Assembly: GCA_037576215.1 (NCBI GenBank)
Contig: JBANDB010000004.1
Span: forward strand, 3,596,001 to 3,660,000
Length of the DNA stretch: 64,000 bases
Source of the DNA: Armillaria gallica
Taxonomy: Eukaryota > Basidiomycota > Agaricomycetes > Agaricales > Physalacriaceae
Direction: 5' to 3'
The notes under the pieces: model-generated
Database searches by the model: none
What the model was told of the DNA's origin: nothing
The model's input: only the letters and a program-made list of their open reading frames with translations
Program-made: the position numbers and the translations under genes
Shown: one piece after another, positions 1 through 10,290 of the stretch
Layout: every line of letters starts with the position of its first letter
Position numbering within the stretch: the stretch's first letter is position 1

Positions 1-1614
1 GGTTCAAAGACTGCTCGTCGGCGGGAGGGTTGGTTCCCCCTGAATTCATCGACAAGGGCGTCAATCACTGGTTAGGCGAATGCTTCACTCCATTCAAGGA
101 CCTCCTCGTGGAGAACTGGGAGAAAGGCTGGACCAAACTTATGGAGTTTGACCAGTACTCGGCCAGGACGTTCATGATGCTTCCCTTCGATATCAAGAAC
201 GAAGACGGAACGTGTTTCTTGAAGAAAGATGCTTACCCCAACTCCGCGATCAATTGGATGGAGAGAATGAACACAGGAACAGGTCTGTTTGATATGGCGT
301 TCTCCGAGATGGTCATCGACGACCTTCAATTCGACTGGCCTACCGGATCGGCTATGAAGTTTGGTGGGGATGGTGCAGCGGAATTCGATGGTAGCTGGCA
401 CTGCTTGGCGTAAGTTCAATACAAATCCCAGCTCGACAAGATCTGATACATTGCGTCTGCAGAGGTGGTAGTGAAATTTTCATCAACGCGATGGTCTCCA
501 AGATTTCTGACCCAATTCAATACAACAAGCGGGTCACCTCGATCACTCCCACAGCGAATGGAACCAAACCTCTTTCCGTCACATACGGTAGCAGTGGCGG
601 AGTCAAGGCTTCGATCGAATATGACTACGTGATCTCCACTATCCCGCTCCCCGCGTTGCGTTTCGTTGATCTAGATGGGTGCAACCTCAGCTATGCTCAG
701 CTGGAAGGCATGCGTACCCTCCGTTATGACTCGAGTTGCAAAGTCGGCATCAGGTTTAGCTCTAGGTGGTGGCAGACTCTCGCGACCGGCTCCATCACAG
801 GTGGTCAGACCAAGACCGACCGCGTCGTTCGCACCGTCGTGTTCCCTTCCTACGGCGTTGATGACCCGAACGCAGATGCGGTTATGATCGCCAGTTACAC
901 GTGGTCGCAGGATGCTGCCCGTGTCGGCGGTCTCATCAATGGGCGTAACACTGCCGATGAACAGTTCTTGATTGACAATATTCTCAAGGATCTTGCTGCT
1001 TTGCATGACGTTACATTTGATTTCTTGAAGAACGAGCTACAGGACTGGTGTGCATGGGACTGGTATTCTGATCCATTTACGCTTGGTGAGTAATTTTCTC
1101 TATGATTGAGTGACCATGGTTGTTAATCATCACGTTTTCCTCGTTTAGGCGCATTCGCCCTCTTTGGCCCTGGCCAGTTCAGTAGTATCTATCCTGCGTT
1201 CGGACAAGGTGCTGCCGGTGGAAGGCTCTTGTTCGCCGGAGAGGCCTTGAGCGATCAGCACGCGTGAGTTCTACTGCATCTACAGGTTTCGAGATAGGTC
1301 GCTTATACTATTTTATCGCCAACAGATGGGTTGAAGGTGCCCTCGATAGTGCCTATGAAGCCGTGCGGAAGATACTGGACGGGGCAGGTCTCGAGACATA
1401 CCTTGAAAAACTCGAAGCGAACTGGGGCAACCCTTACCTCGACGAGGCAGAAGTGGAGGAGTATAAGAGTCTCCTGATGGAGCAAGAGCTCATTGGGGCT
1501 TTGTTCTCGACGATCAGCGATCGCGACGAAATCAAGGACACTCTCCTTGGTTTGCATAAAAAGGGACACTTGGAGCAATCATTTCTCGCCGCCCAGGGTG
1601 CTCAAAAGGCCTGA
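1..1614 (+). CDS. Flavin-containing amine oxidase (L-amino-acid/polyamine oxidase type), 3' part, 5' end outside window
   Basis: Four exons can be joined in frame: up to 409, 463-1085, 1149-1263 and 1326-1614. The first reads in frame from base 3 upstream of any start, so the gene begins outside the window. Seen: GGSEIFINAM just after the first intron, and near the C-terminus LFAGEALSDQHAW followed by VEGALDSAYEAV. The latter is the conserved FAD-binding C-terminal motif of flavin amine oxidases, where a Gly-Glu, a Ser and an aromatic residue contact the flavin. Family knowledge: these enzymes oxidatively deaminate amines or amino acids, releasing H2O2 and ammonia. The N-terminal Rossmann GxGxxG is missing here because of the window edge. 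The substrate cannot be set from this part; fungal L-amino-acid oxidases and polyamine oxidases share these motifs. The family call is confident, the substrate is not. Confidence 0.88.
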
Positions 1615-1769
1615 GCTCAAAAGACTAGGAATGGTAAATCAATGTAACAATACGTAGTTCAAATTTTTCGAGAGCCCCAGGATTTGCTATGATTACGACT
1701 TCATGTACTATATCTCCAGTTCGAAGTCAATGCTATCTCATCCCATCATTACACGGCACAGTACCTTCA

Positions 1770-1930
1770 GGTACGCCGCCTTTTCCGGCGTGCTCTATCT
1801 TCATGTCAACATAGAATTTGTCGATTTCGAGCAGATTGCTAATGCCAGCAGCCTGGATGCATTTTAAATAATTGCTCTTTCGGCTGGTCACTGAATGTAG
1901 TAGGTGAACTTGAGGTATGTATCTGAGATT
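1770..1930. repeat. Dispersed repeat segment, copy 1 (partner near 10295-10405)
   Basis: About 110-160 bases here are clearly similar, in the same orientation, to 10295-10405. Read on the minus strand both copies give a related peptide with the core DKFY.DMK.EHA and, upstream of it, SNLL. Copy 1 has a short insertion relative to copy 2. It may be a remnant of a coding exon duplicated together with the SET-gene array. I do not recognise a protein family in it. Confidence 0.55.
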
Positions 1931-2164
1931 GTACAAGTGACATGTCGACACGCCCATGGGATTCGAAACAAGAGATTTGTCGGGTGCGTATCTTTTTGGA
2001 AGAACTTCGAGTATTCTACATTCAGTTATCTAGACTCGAAACTTGATGATAGTTGACGCGTTGATCTATGGTATTCAGGTCTGCACCTCTACATTTCTCC
2101 TACATCCTAAATGAAAACTCTCTATTTCCCTGACGTCTGTGGTAGATCCTGTCGCGTACTGACA
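1931..2164. other. Intergenic, nothing recognised
   Basis: No conserved coding sequence, RNA gene or repeat stands out between the amine oxidase and the upstream block of the first SET gene, apart from the dispersed segment described separately. Confidence 0.5.
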
Positions 2165-2834
2165 CAAAGGCCTCAATTATCCTCCGTCCCAGCGCGAGAG
2201 TAGCGCCAGTATCCTGAAAATGATGCCATCCGGAGATTCTCGTTTCATTTTCAAGTTTCAGGATCTGCTCGCATCAGGTTTCACATACGGAGCGATTTGT
2301 TTTTGGTATCCTCGTCTTTTGTATATTCCTCGTATTGAGCGGAGCCATTGAGTCGTCGCCATGTTACAGTTCTTAGTGGCTGTACGCAGTGTACCGGCGG
2401 TCGGGATCAGCCGGCTCCGAACCCGTGACCGTAACCGTACCTTCCTTTACCACCACTACCACCACGTCGATGTGTAGAGTAGAAAAGAGCTGCTCTTTTC
2501 GTTCCCTTCCCGTGTTCAATCCTCGGAAACATCATGGTCGCATCGCCAGACAGCCTGAGACATGCATACAGGCCGGAAAACGCATGGCAAAGTTCAGGTC
2601 GATGGCAATACTCAATGCTCTCATATTTCTTCAGACGGTCGCAGCCGCATGCCATCGCAAATCCAGAGTTGAATTTTGATATCTTGCTCGCAATGGAGTG
2701 CGATGGGCACAGATAATCAGTAACAGTTGCTACCAAGCGCAGATCTCCTTCGACATCCGTCAGCTGCCCGATTTCAGACAGGACTTCTTACAGGGTATAT
2801 AAAGGCGAAGCGCCCTCTTGTCAACCAAACCACC
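2165..2834 (+). promoter_or_regulatory. Upstream block of SET gene A, inverted duplicate of 9516-10115
   Basis: The sequence from about 2165 to the ATG at 2835 matches, as reverse complement and with only modest divergence, the region upstream of SET gene C (9516-10115). A weaker third copy lies upstream of SET gene D (about 16345-17130). Matching landmarks include the segment around 2650-2740 against 9614-9700. Conservation of non-coding sequence next to each start shows that promoter and gene were duplicated as one unit. The minus-strand open frame inside this block also occurs in the duplicate, but it is probably not a gene. Confidence 0.7.
2796..2803 (+). promoter_or_regulatory. TATA box of SET gene A
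   Basis: TATATAAA lies about 35 bases before the ATG at 2835. Equivalent TATA boxes lie in front of the three other SET genes, so the element and its spacing are conserved. Confidence 0.6.
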
Positions 2835-4545
2835 ATGGTCCACCGTTTTCTCAATGCCGCAAAGGCGAATTAGAGATTTTTCAGCACCCTGAAATCGCCA
2901 GTGAGAGAGACGAGCTCGGAGTTGGACCGCCAGTTGGAAGAATTGACAAGTGTAATTAGTACGTCTTGCGTGTTTTTATTCACCTCTTCCAGATTTACCG
3001 ATTGCATGTACAGACGCGGTAGCTAGCATGACGCCAGGTAAGGATGCCCATCTCTTGATGTCGGGAAGCTAATACACTTTACAGAGGAAGTACAGAAGAA
3101 GATGGTGGACATGTTCGGAGTGACTAAAGACGATATGAAGGGTGCGTTTTTCCTTTGCTGTGGACTGGAATATTCTGACCGACGTATCGTAGCCTTGGCC
3201 CCACGTCCCGATGAAAACGACCCCGGTAAATTCGAACACGAGCCTCGTCCAGATGACGACGTTAGAACCCACATACAGGTCGGCGACTCGCAGTGCCTGC
3301 TTACGAACTATCTCAAGCGACGACTCGAGCACATCCCTGGATTTCCTCGACCCGTAAAAATGATGGGAGACAAAGCCTACCGCATATCCCCCACGCTGCA
3401 TAGAGGGCTGGGCATGTTCGCGGCGCGCCAATTCAAGACGGGCGACCTCGTTGCCGATGAGAGACCTTTGATGGTCTTTCCCGTCGGTCCACCGACCGAT
3501 TTCGATTTGGCAACGGCAAAAGTGCCGGGCGAGAACAGAATAAAGCTCACCTTGGAATCTTCAGATGATATGTTGAGTTCTATCTTCGAGCGCATGTCTG
3601 AAGAAAGCCAACAGGCGTTTGTGGGGCTTCAGAATAGCCACCCGCAGAATGGTTTACTCTTCGGCACAGCTAGGACGAATGGGTATGGCCTCGAAGACGA
3701 CTTAAAGGACGAGACTGGTAGGTCGTCGACTCTATCATTAATACTTATTGCTGACATATGCTACCCTGATAGAAAATGTCAAATTTTTCTCTACGTTGAG
3801 CTCAGACAACAAAAGTAAGTTGCTCACCATCCTTGTATCTATTGCGACTGAAGGCGAGATCATTCAGTGATGGAGCTTGTGAAATCGAGGATCGGCACTT
3901 ACGCGGGCGTCTTCAAGGATCTCTCAAGGGTGAACCACAGGCAAGATATCCTCTTTTTAGACATGATCAGTCTGGTCCTGACTCTAATCTAGCTGTTCCC
4001 CCAACGTCCGACGCAAGTTCCACATGTCCACGTTCTCTATGCAGCTTCGCGCAGCTCGGGATATTGAAGAGGGCGAAGAGATCTTCACCACCTATACCCA
4101 GGACCTTCGGCCAGCTGCGGATCGGGCGAAAGGCCTCGCGCCTTATGGTATCAAGTGCACTTGTCGCGCTTGTCTTGACCCCGCCAAGAGCGACCCTATA
4201 CGGGCCGCCGTGCTCAGTTACTCGCCGCCAACCCTGCTTCCTTTGGCTGATGGGGCTCAAGATGCCGCTGTGCAAATTCTGGCGAAAATAGAGGAGGAAG
4301 GGCTCCAGGCCTCGGATGTGTATCATAAGACGCTGTACGACGTGTTCAACGCGTATGCTTATGCTCGAGACGAGAAGAATGCGCTCATGTATGGGGAGAA
4401 ACTGTGGCTGGCAAATTTGGCAGCTGGGGAACCGCTATACGAGATGTTCAGGGATGCAAAACTCTTGAAAAAGTCGCCGCCGTGGGTGGCGGGGGAATTC
4501 AAGGAGATGCCGGAACACCTTATATCTCTTTTTAATGCCTCCTGA
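2835..4545 (+). pseudogene. SET-domain protein gene A (putative lysine methyltransferase), premature stop at codon 13
   Basis: Seven exons: 2835-2958, 3014-3037 (24-base microexon), 3085-3141, 3193-3717, 3773-3814, 3868-3940 and 3993-4545. They join in consistent phase and match gene C exon for exon. Domains: N-terminal SET part with GLGMFAARQFKTGDLVADE; NHSCSPN across the exon 6/7 junction (the SAM-binding Asn-His motif); ARDIEEGEEIFTTY with the expected catalytic Tyr; then the post-SET cysteine cluster CTCRAC and a helical C-terminal region as in SMYD-like proteins. Family role: SAM-dependent methylation of lysine in histones or other proteins; the target is unknown. Odd: codon 13 (2871-2873) is TAG where gene C has TGG. 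The SET core is intact, so a shorter protein could start at the in-frame ATG in exon 2 or exon 3. Intron 6 begins with GC instead of GT. Confidence 0.75.
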
Positions 4546-4752
4546 TCTTTCTTTGTAACTGTGATTATAGATTATGTGAAAGTCGCTTTCCTCCATCCTT
4601 CGCCTCAGGTTTTACGACTTTCATCGCTGGACGGCTCGAGGTGCTCGAAAGTGACAGGTTCCACGTCGAAGCAGTCTATCCAAGGTCCTGAGAAAAGGCT
4701 ATTGGCAACCGTTGCCGAGCGCAGATCTCCCTAGATAAGCTTCGTCCTAGGC

Positions 4753-4760
4753 TATATAAG
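4753..4760 (+). promoter_or_regulatory. TATA box of SET gene B
   Basis: TATATAAG lies about 42 bases before the ATG at 4802. It corresponds to the TATA boxes of the other array members. Confidence 0.55.
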
Positions 4761-4801
4761 AACCACACATCGATTGCGCTGTCTCATCGATCCCAACCAC
4801 C

Positions 4802-6423
4802 ATGAAGCGCGGTTTTCTTACCAACGAAAAGGCCAAGCGTTTTCTCTCCGCACCGACGAGTCTACCAGTGAAGACCTTGAACGACGCTGGTACGTATTTT
4901 AAGATGACAGCTTGAGCTCATGCTCACCTTATACAACAGTTCCAGAAAGAAGGCTCGGGGTAGTTCAAAAAGTAGCCTCTGGTCGTCTTCTCAAGTCACA
5001 ATCTCATAATATATGATTGACAGTGACACTATCCAAGGCTGATGACACGACGAACATGCTGCAGTCAAGTAGCAAAGGTACGCGTATAAGGCTCGTTACC
5101 TTGGCTAGGCTTACCGATCCCAACAGCGGTCCCCGAAAAAAAAAACTCAAGCCCATTGAAGAGCGACGATCCATGGCGCAACATCGAGATCCGTTTCCCG
5201 GGTGGCGGGACGCAGTGCCTGATAACCGACGATCTCCTGCAACGCCTCTCCTGCGCACCCCCGGCGGATGTCCTCAGCCCATAAAAGATTCAGACCTAGG
5301 CGGCAACTATCGCATCTCTCCCACACCGGGCAAAGGCCTAGGTATGTTCGCAACGCGCGACTTTAACACAGGGGATCTCATCGTCAACGAGAGACCGTTG
5401 ATGGTCGTGCCCCGTATTCCCGTAGGTGTCTTGACTGACGAGGGTGTACCGGATGAGCAGGCGAGCAAAACTATTTTGCATCAAGCTGAGAAGGTTATGC
5501 GTCCAGTTTTCGAGCGCATGCGTGAAGAGGACAAGAAAGCGTTTATGGAGCTCCATAATAGCCATCTGCAAGACGGAAGTGGTCCAATTTTGGGCGTGAT
5601 TCGCACGAATGGGTATGTCTTTGGAGTTGAAGCTGGTAAGTTGTGAACGCACTTGTTGAAGATATATTTGATTTGTATCACGAACTAAAGAGACGTGTCC
5701 ATCAAACTCAAATGCCAGTACGTCGTCTACTTTCCTGGAGAGTATATAACTCAAAAGTATTTTTCCAGGCACCAAGGAAAACTACACCAGCATTTTCAAA
5801 GATCTCTCCAGGGTGAACCACAGGTAAGATAAGACGCGTCTGAATGGTCCAGAATCTCAACTCAAGGTAGCTGTTCTCCAAACGCGTCGCGCAAGTTCCA
5901 CGTCTCTACGTTCTCAATGCAGCTTCGCGCAGCTAGGGACATCAAAGAAGGCGAAGAGATCTTCACCACGTACACGGACATCCTCGAGCCGGCAGCGGTG
6001 CGTGCAAAAGACCTCGTCTCGTACAAAATCACCTGCACATGCCGCGCCTGTCTCGATCCTGACAAGAGCGACCCCATTCGTGCCGCCGTGCGCAAGCGTC
6101 CAGCCATATTCGTCCCGATGCAGAAGGACTTTGGGGAAAGCTGGATCGATCCTGCTCTCGAGACCCTGTCGCGCATAGAACAGGAAGAGCTGCAGGATTC
6201 ACACTTGTATAGGCAGATGCTGCATCAGGTGTTCAATGCGTATGTGCATATGAATAACGAGGAGAAAGCGCTGGAGTTTGGGAAGAGGCTGTGGGCGGCC
6301 AAGTTGGCGGTGGGGGAAGACCGGGACGAGAGGTTTAGGAATGCGGAACTGATGAAGAAGTCGCCGCAGTGGGTGATGGCGAAGATGATAAGGGGGGTAC
6401 CGCTGTTGCAGTCTTTCATCTGA
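4802..6423 (+). pseudogene. SET-domain protein gene B, paralogue of A with a frameshift in the large exon
   Basis: Exons as modelled: 4802-4889, 5024-5077, 5127-5635, 5691-5717, 5769-5823 and 5871-6423. A short extra exon after 4939 is possible but does not fit the phase. The start MKRGFLTNEKAKRFLSA resembles that of gene D. SET motifs are present: GLGMFATRDFNTGDLIVNE, NHSCSPN across the last junction, ARDIKEGEEIFTTY, CTCRAC and the helical C-terminus. Odd: the exon at 5127 must be entered in phase 1, and that frame gives FPGGGTQCLITDDLLQRL, homologous to FPGGWTQCLISGYLNRWL in D. This frame hits TAA at 5282. The homologous sequence continues from about 5250 in another frame (RTPGGCPQPIK). So there is a net frameshift between roughly 5238 and 5275, and a full-length protein is unlikely unless the sequence is in error. 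Confidence 0.72.
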
Positions 6424-6588
6424 GTCAGACTTTTTGTAACGTAAATGTGAAAATTCACTTTTCTAAAGGACTAGGATCGATCCAACACCGTTCCGAGGAG
6501 AAAACATGACTGAACGGTTCCTTACGACGGCATGACTGCCTATGCGGAAAGTATATCACTAAACATACACCTTTCTACGATATAGTAG
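6424..6588. other. 3' flanks of two convergent genes
   Basis: This short spacer separates the ends of SET gene B (+) and the unrecognised gene on the - strand. It must hold both 3' untranslated regions. No terminator-like structure is evident. Confidence 0.4.
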
Positions 6589-7361
6589 CTACGCTGCATT
6601 TCCTGTAGACCCATGCATAAAATGATCCAGCCACTCGCTGTCATCCCCATCCTCAAGCTCCCAGTTTGCCCATTCGGACTCGTCTAAATCCCCTCCAAAC
6701 ACAAGACGATAGTCGACTGTACGCTGTATTGCGGGCTGCATGACACTCGAGGACAATGCGCTCTCCAGCTTAAACAGAGTCGACATTGCTCGTACTGGAG
6801 CGAAAATCTTTGTCGTCCTGATTTTCGTGTCAGGAACATAATATCCTTCAACTCTCTTTGCGATAAACCAGGAAGATTTTCCCTCTTCCATGAGGGGTCA
6901 TCGGTACCAGCCGCTTCGGTGGTAAACGGCTTGAACTCAGCCTTGGCCAAGGGGTGGGTCGAATCGGTCGCGAAAGGAGGTGGAACGATGTTGGATTCAT
7001 GGTCGATAGGCAGATCATGGTACTCCCCACGAAGGACGATTTCCGTCATGTCAGGCAAGTTTCCTTTCGTATAGGAGACGATGGGGAAATACGAGACGCA
7101 GAAAGCCTGTTGCAGGAGAGCATCCGGTACAGAGAGTAGTTTCGGTTCCACGGAGCTTAGAATAGCGTAATGGAATGGGCCTTGGTTACCAACGCAACCT
7201 GGAACGATGGAAGCAGGCTCGCTGAGCTGCGTAGTAAAGATGAGCTGGGGTGGGGGAAGACAGATGACGGTTCCTTGAGCTAGGTGGACCAGCTCGGAGA
7301 TGCATCCTTTCTTGTCGACATTCTCTGAGCTGACAGATGTTCTAACGCTGGCGAACGGCAT
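6589..7361 (-). CDS. Unrecognised protein, two overlapping frames
   Basis: An ATG at 7361 opens a frame of about 225 codons. Its first 160 residues look coding (for example CVGNQGPFHYAILSSVEPKL and LPDMTEIVLRGEYHDLP). From about 6890 the convincing sequence moves to another frame that ends at 6589 with an acidic tail (ESEWANWELEDGDDSEWLDH). The switch is near 6885-6905, and no GT..AG intron of normal size fits there, so a one- or two-base frameshift is likely. No signal peptide, membrane segment or known motif was seen. It lies inside the SET array, tail-to-tail with gene B. The function is unknown. It is either a decayed gene or a gene with a sequence error. Confidence 0.45.
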
Positions 7362-7407
7362 TTATGTAACAGGGAGGGTGATATGGGTCATGCAAGCAAT
7401 ATTTAAC

Positions 7408-7460
7408 CTCGCCACAAGTCTCAGATGGTGTTAACACCAACACCATCTGATTGTGGCGAG
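7408..7460. repeat. Inverted repeat / hairpin upstream of the 7361 start
   Basis: Left arm 7408-7432 and right arm 7439-7460 pair as CTCGCCACAA/TTGTGGCGAG and TCAGATGGTGTT/AACACCATCTGA. The left arm has three unpaired bases and the loop has six. The structure lies 47-100 bases before the ATG at 7361, so it would be in the promoter or 5' UTR of that gene. It could equally be a trace of a foldback element. Confidence 0.7.
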
Positions 7461-7828
7461 TGTTCATAATGATCGTGAACTTGAGCGTGTTTCTTTCCTT
7501 TCACCCCTTTCATCTCCGGCTTGCTGTTTAGCAGCCATTGATATACATAGACCGAACAAACTCATTCGCAGTGCGGTTCTCCCTGCCCATTAGATACTGG
7601 TTCCAAGTCGTCTCAGATTGTCAAGGCGACCTTTGTACTCTCACTACCAATCGTTCGAAAGGTCACGAGCTCATTGTCGGGCAGGAAATGCAGATACTAG
7701 AGTTCTGGTGCTGGAACAGGTAGAACACCTGAAACAGCAACGTCGGGCTAGCTCCAGGTCTGATACACAACGAGCGAAACATACCGCGAGTAAGCAGATT
7801 CTGTAAGCATGTCTATCATAGTCGCAAA
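7461..7828. other. Intergenic, nothing recognised
   Basis: Between the hairpin and the 3' end of SET gene C I see only short open frames without familiar motifs. Confidence 0.4.
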
Positions 7829-9515
7829 TCAAACGAGTACATGACGCTTCTGTACCCCCCACAACCATTTCGGCCTAGTCCACTGAAGCGACTTCTTCAT
7901 CGACTCGACATTCCTAAACATATCATAGAGCGGGTTCCCAGCCGCCAAATTAGCCAACCATAGCTTCTTCCCATACACCAGCGCATTCTCCTCGTCTTTT
8001 ACATACGCATACGCATTGAACACCTGGCGCAGCGTATAGCTATACTCGGGCGAGGCCTCGAGTCCTTCCTCCTCTATCCTCGCCAGAGTCTGCAGCGCAG
8101 GACCGATCCAAGCATCTCCCTGCTTCGCACCCCGAGGAGAATACAAGACTGGGCGGTTCCTCACCGCAGCACGTATAGGGTCGCTCTTGGCGGGATTGAG
8201 ACAGGCACGGCAGGAGCAGTCAATGCCACGAGACAAGAGATGTCTCGCACGCTCAGCAGCTGGCTCGAGATTGTCGGTATAAGCGGTGGTGATCTCTTCG
8301 CCCTCTTCTATATCCCGAGCTGCGCGGAGTTGCACAGAGAAGGTCGACATGCGGAACTTCTTGGCTGCGTTCGGGGAACAGCTAGGTTAGACGTTAGTTC
8401 TAGATCAATCACAAAGAACATACAGAATCTTACCTGTGGTTTACTCTAGAAAGATCCTTGCCGACGCTCGCATACCTGCCGAGCCTTCGGAAAACTGAAT
8501 GATATCGACTTCAACCACAGATATACACGGACGGTAGGGAACCTACGTTCGTTGTCCGGAGCCAATGGAGCTAAAGATTGTACAGTTCCTATCAAGGTGC
8601 ATCAGCACCGATTATCAATGGTAGAGTCAAAGACGTCACCTACCAGGCTCGTCCTTCAAGTCATCGGCGAGATAATAAGCATTCGCTAAAGCTACGCCCA
8701 AGACTGGACTATCGTGCAGACGGCCGTTTGTGCAAAGCCCCATGAACACCTCCCGGCTTTCTTCAGACATGCGTTCGAAAATGGAACCCAGAAGATTCTG
8801 TGCATATTTTGGCTCATTGTTTCGCGCACCATTTAGCATCGAAGTTATGAAATTGACGTCGGTCGGTGGACCAATGGGGAAGACCATCAGAGGCCTCTCG
8901 TCAGCGATGAGGTCGCCCGTCTTGAACCGGCGCGCAGCAAACATGCCCAGCCCTGTGTGCAGCGTCGAGGAGATACGGTAGGCGCCCCCCGTCTCTTTCA
9001 CAGGCCGAGGAAAACCTGGGATGTGCTCGAGTCGTTGCTTGACCCAGTTTGTAAGCAGGCACTGAGAGTTGCCGACCTGTACATGGATCCTGACATCGTC
9101 ATCCCGATGAGACTCGTATTCGAATAGACCAGGGTCATGCTCATCGGGAAGCGGGGCCCAGGCTATGATACGGTTGATCAGACGAGCTCAAGTCCACGGC
9201 AAAGATATATACGCACCTTCGATATCATCGTCAGGAAGTCCGAGCATCCTCATTAGCAGTTCGAAATCCTCTGTAAATAGCGTATTAGCTTCCCTGATAG
9301 CGCAAAGAGGACATCTTTACCTCGGTTCAAGCCGTTTACCTGTTCTTCAAATGACCGATAAGCATATAAGATAAGGATAAAAACGGGGAGGACGTACCCA
9401 AGAAATTTCTCATTTTGTTCATCTGAGGGTTCCACTTGACGTTTCTTGCTGTTGGTTTCAGGGTTTTAGAAAATCTCCAGTTCGCCTTTGCGGCGTTGAG
9501 AAAACGGTGGACCAT
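7829..9515 (-). CDS. SET-domain protein gene C (putative lysine methyltransferase), intact copy
   Basis: Seven exons read downwards: 9515-9398, 9344-9321 (24 bases), 9270-9217, 9162-8644, 8588-8547, 8494-8434 and 8381-7829. All phases agree and no internal stop is met. The protein starts MVHRFLNAAKANWRFSKTLK. It carries GLGMFAARRFKTGDLIADER at the start of the SET domain, NHSCSPN across the last junction, ARDIEEGEEITTAYTDNLEP, the post-SET CSCRAC and a helical C-terminal region (VFNAYAYVKDEENALVYGKK) resembling the TPR-like tail of SMYD proteins. The classical MYND zinc finger is not visible. Family role: SAM-dependent protein-lysine methylation, probably nuclear or cytosolic; the substrate is unknown. 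A TATA box lies about 32 bases upstream. This is the reference copy for judging the lesions in genes A, B and D. Confidence 0.82.
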
Positions 9516-10115
9516 GGTGGTTTGGTTGACAAGAGCGCGCTTCGTCTTTATATACCCTGTAAGAAGTCCTGTCTGAAATCGGGCAGCTGACGGATATCGA
9601 AGGAGATCAGCGCTTGGTAGCAACTGTTACTAATTATCTGTGCCCATCGCACTCCATTGCGAGCAAGATATCAAAATTCAACTCTGGATTTGCGATGGCA
9701 TGCGGCTGCGACCGTCTGCAGAAAAATGAGAGCATTGAGTATTGCCATCGACCTGGACTTTGCTATGTATTTTACAGCTCGTATGCACGCCTCGAGCTGT
9801 CCAGCGGTGCGACCATGATGTTGCTGAGGTTTTGACACGGGAAGGGACGAAAAAGAGTAGCTCTTTTATACTCTGCACGTCGACGTGGTGGTGAACGGTG
9901 AAGAAAGGAAAGGTACGGATACGGTCACGGGTTGGGAGGCGGCTGATCCCGACCGCCCGTACAGCCACTGCCAGGATGTTGCTTCCGAGCTAAAAACAAA
10001 TCGCTCCGCATGCAAAATCTAACGCGAGCAGACCCTGGAAATGAGAATCTCCGGATAGTATTGTTTTCATGGCAGTGATGATACTCTCGTGCTGGGATGG
10101 AGGATAATTAGGGGA
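9516..10115 (-). promoter_or_regulatory. Upstream block of SET gene C, inverted copy of 2165-2834
   Basis: This is the reverse-complement counterpart of the gene A upstream block. Its distal part (about 9985-10110) matches 2165-2300 and is also similar to about 16985-17130 near gene D. No protein-coding signal persists across the copies. Confidence 0.65.
9547..9554 (-). promoter_or_regulatory. TATA box of SET gene C
   Basis: On the minus strand TATATAAA lies about 32 bases before the ATG at 9515, at almost the same place as in gene A. Confidence 0.6.
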
Positions 10116-10125
10116 GCTCAAAGTT

Positions 10126-10290
10126 ATCAACGCCGCAAAGGCGAACTGGACATTTTCTAAAGCCCTGAAACCAACAGCAAGAAACGTTAAGTGGAACCTT
10201 CAGATAAACAAAATTGAGAAATTTCTTGGGTACGTCCTCCCCGTTTTTACCCATATCTTATATGCTTATCTGTCATTTGAAGAACAGGAA
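10126..10290 (+). pseudogene. 5' fragment of a fifth SET-family gene
   Basis: Bases 10126-10285 repeat, on the opposite strand, exon 1 of gene C from the AAKAN codons through the GTACGT donor and into intron 1 up to the start of exon 2. Two or three codon changes separate them. The ATG is missing and homology stops at about 10290, where the dispersed segment begins, so only a gene scrap remains. It stands head-to-head with gene C, separated by the shared upstream block. Confidence 0.7.

Noticed and set aside
671..1006. Minus-strand frame inside the amine oxidase exon
   Set aside because: Shadow of the well-supported plus-strand coding exon.
2407..2736. Minus-strand frame of 109 codons upstream of SET gene A, with a counterpart at 9614-9835
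   Set aside because: It lies in the duplicated upstream block of the SET genes. The similarity reflects DNA duplication, the frames end differently in the two copies, and no motif is present.
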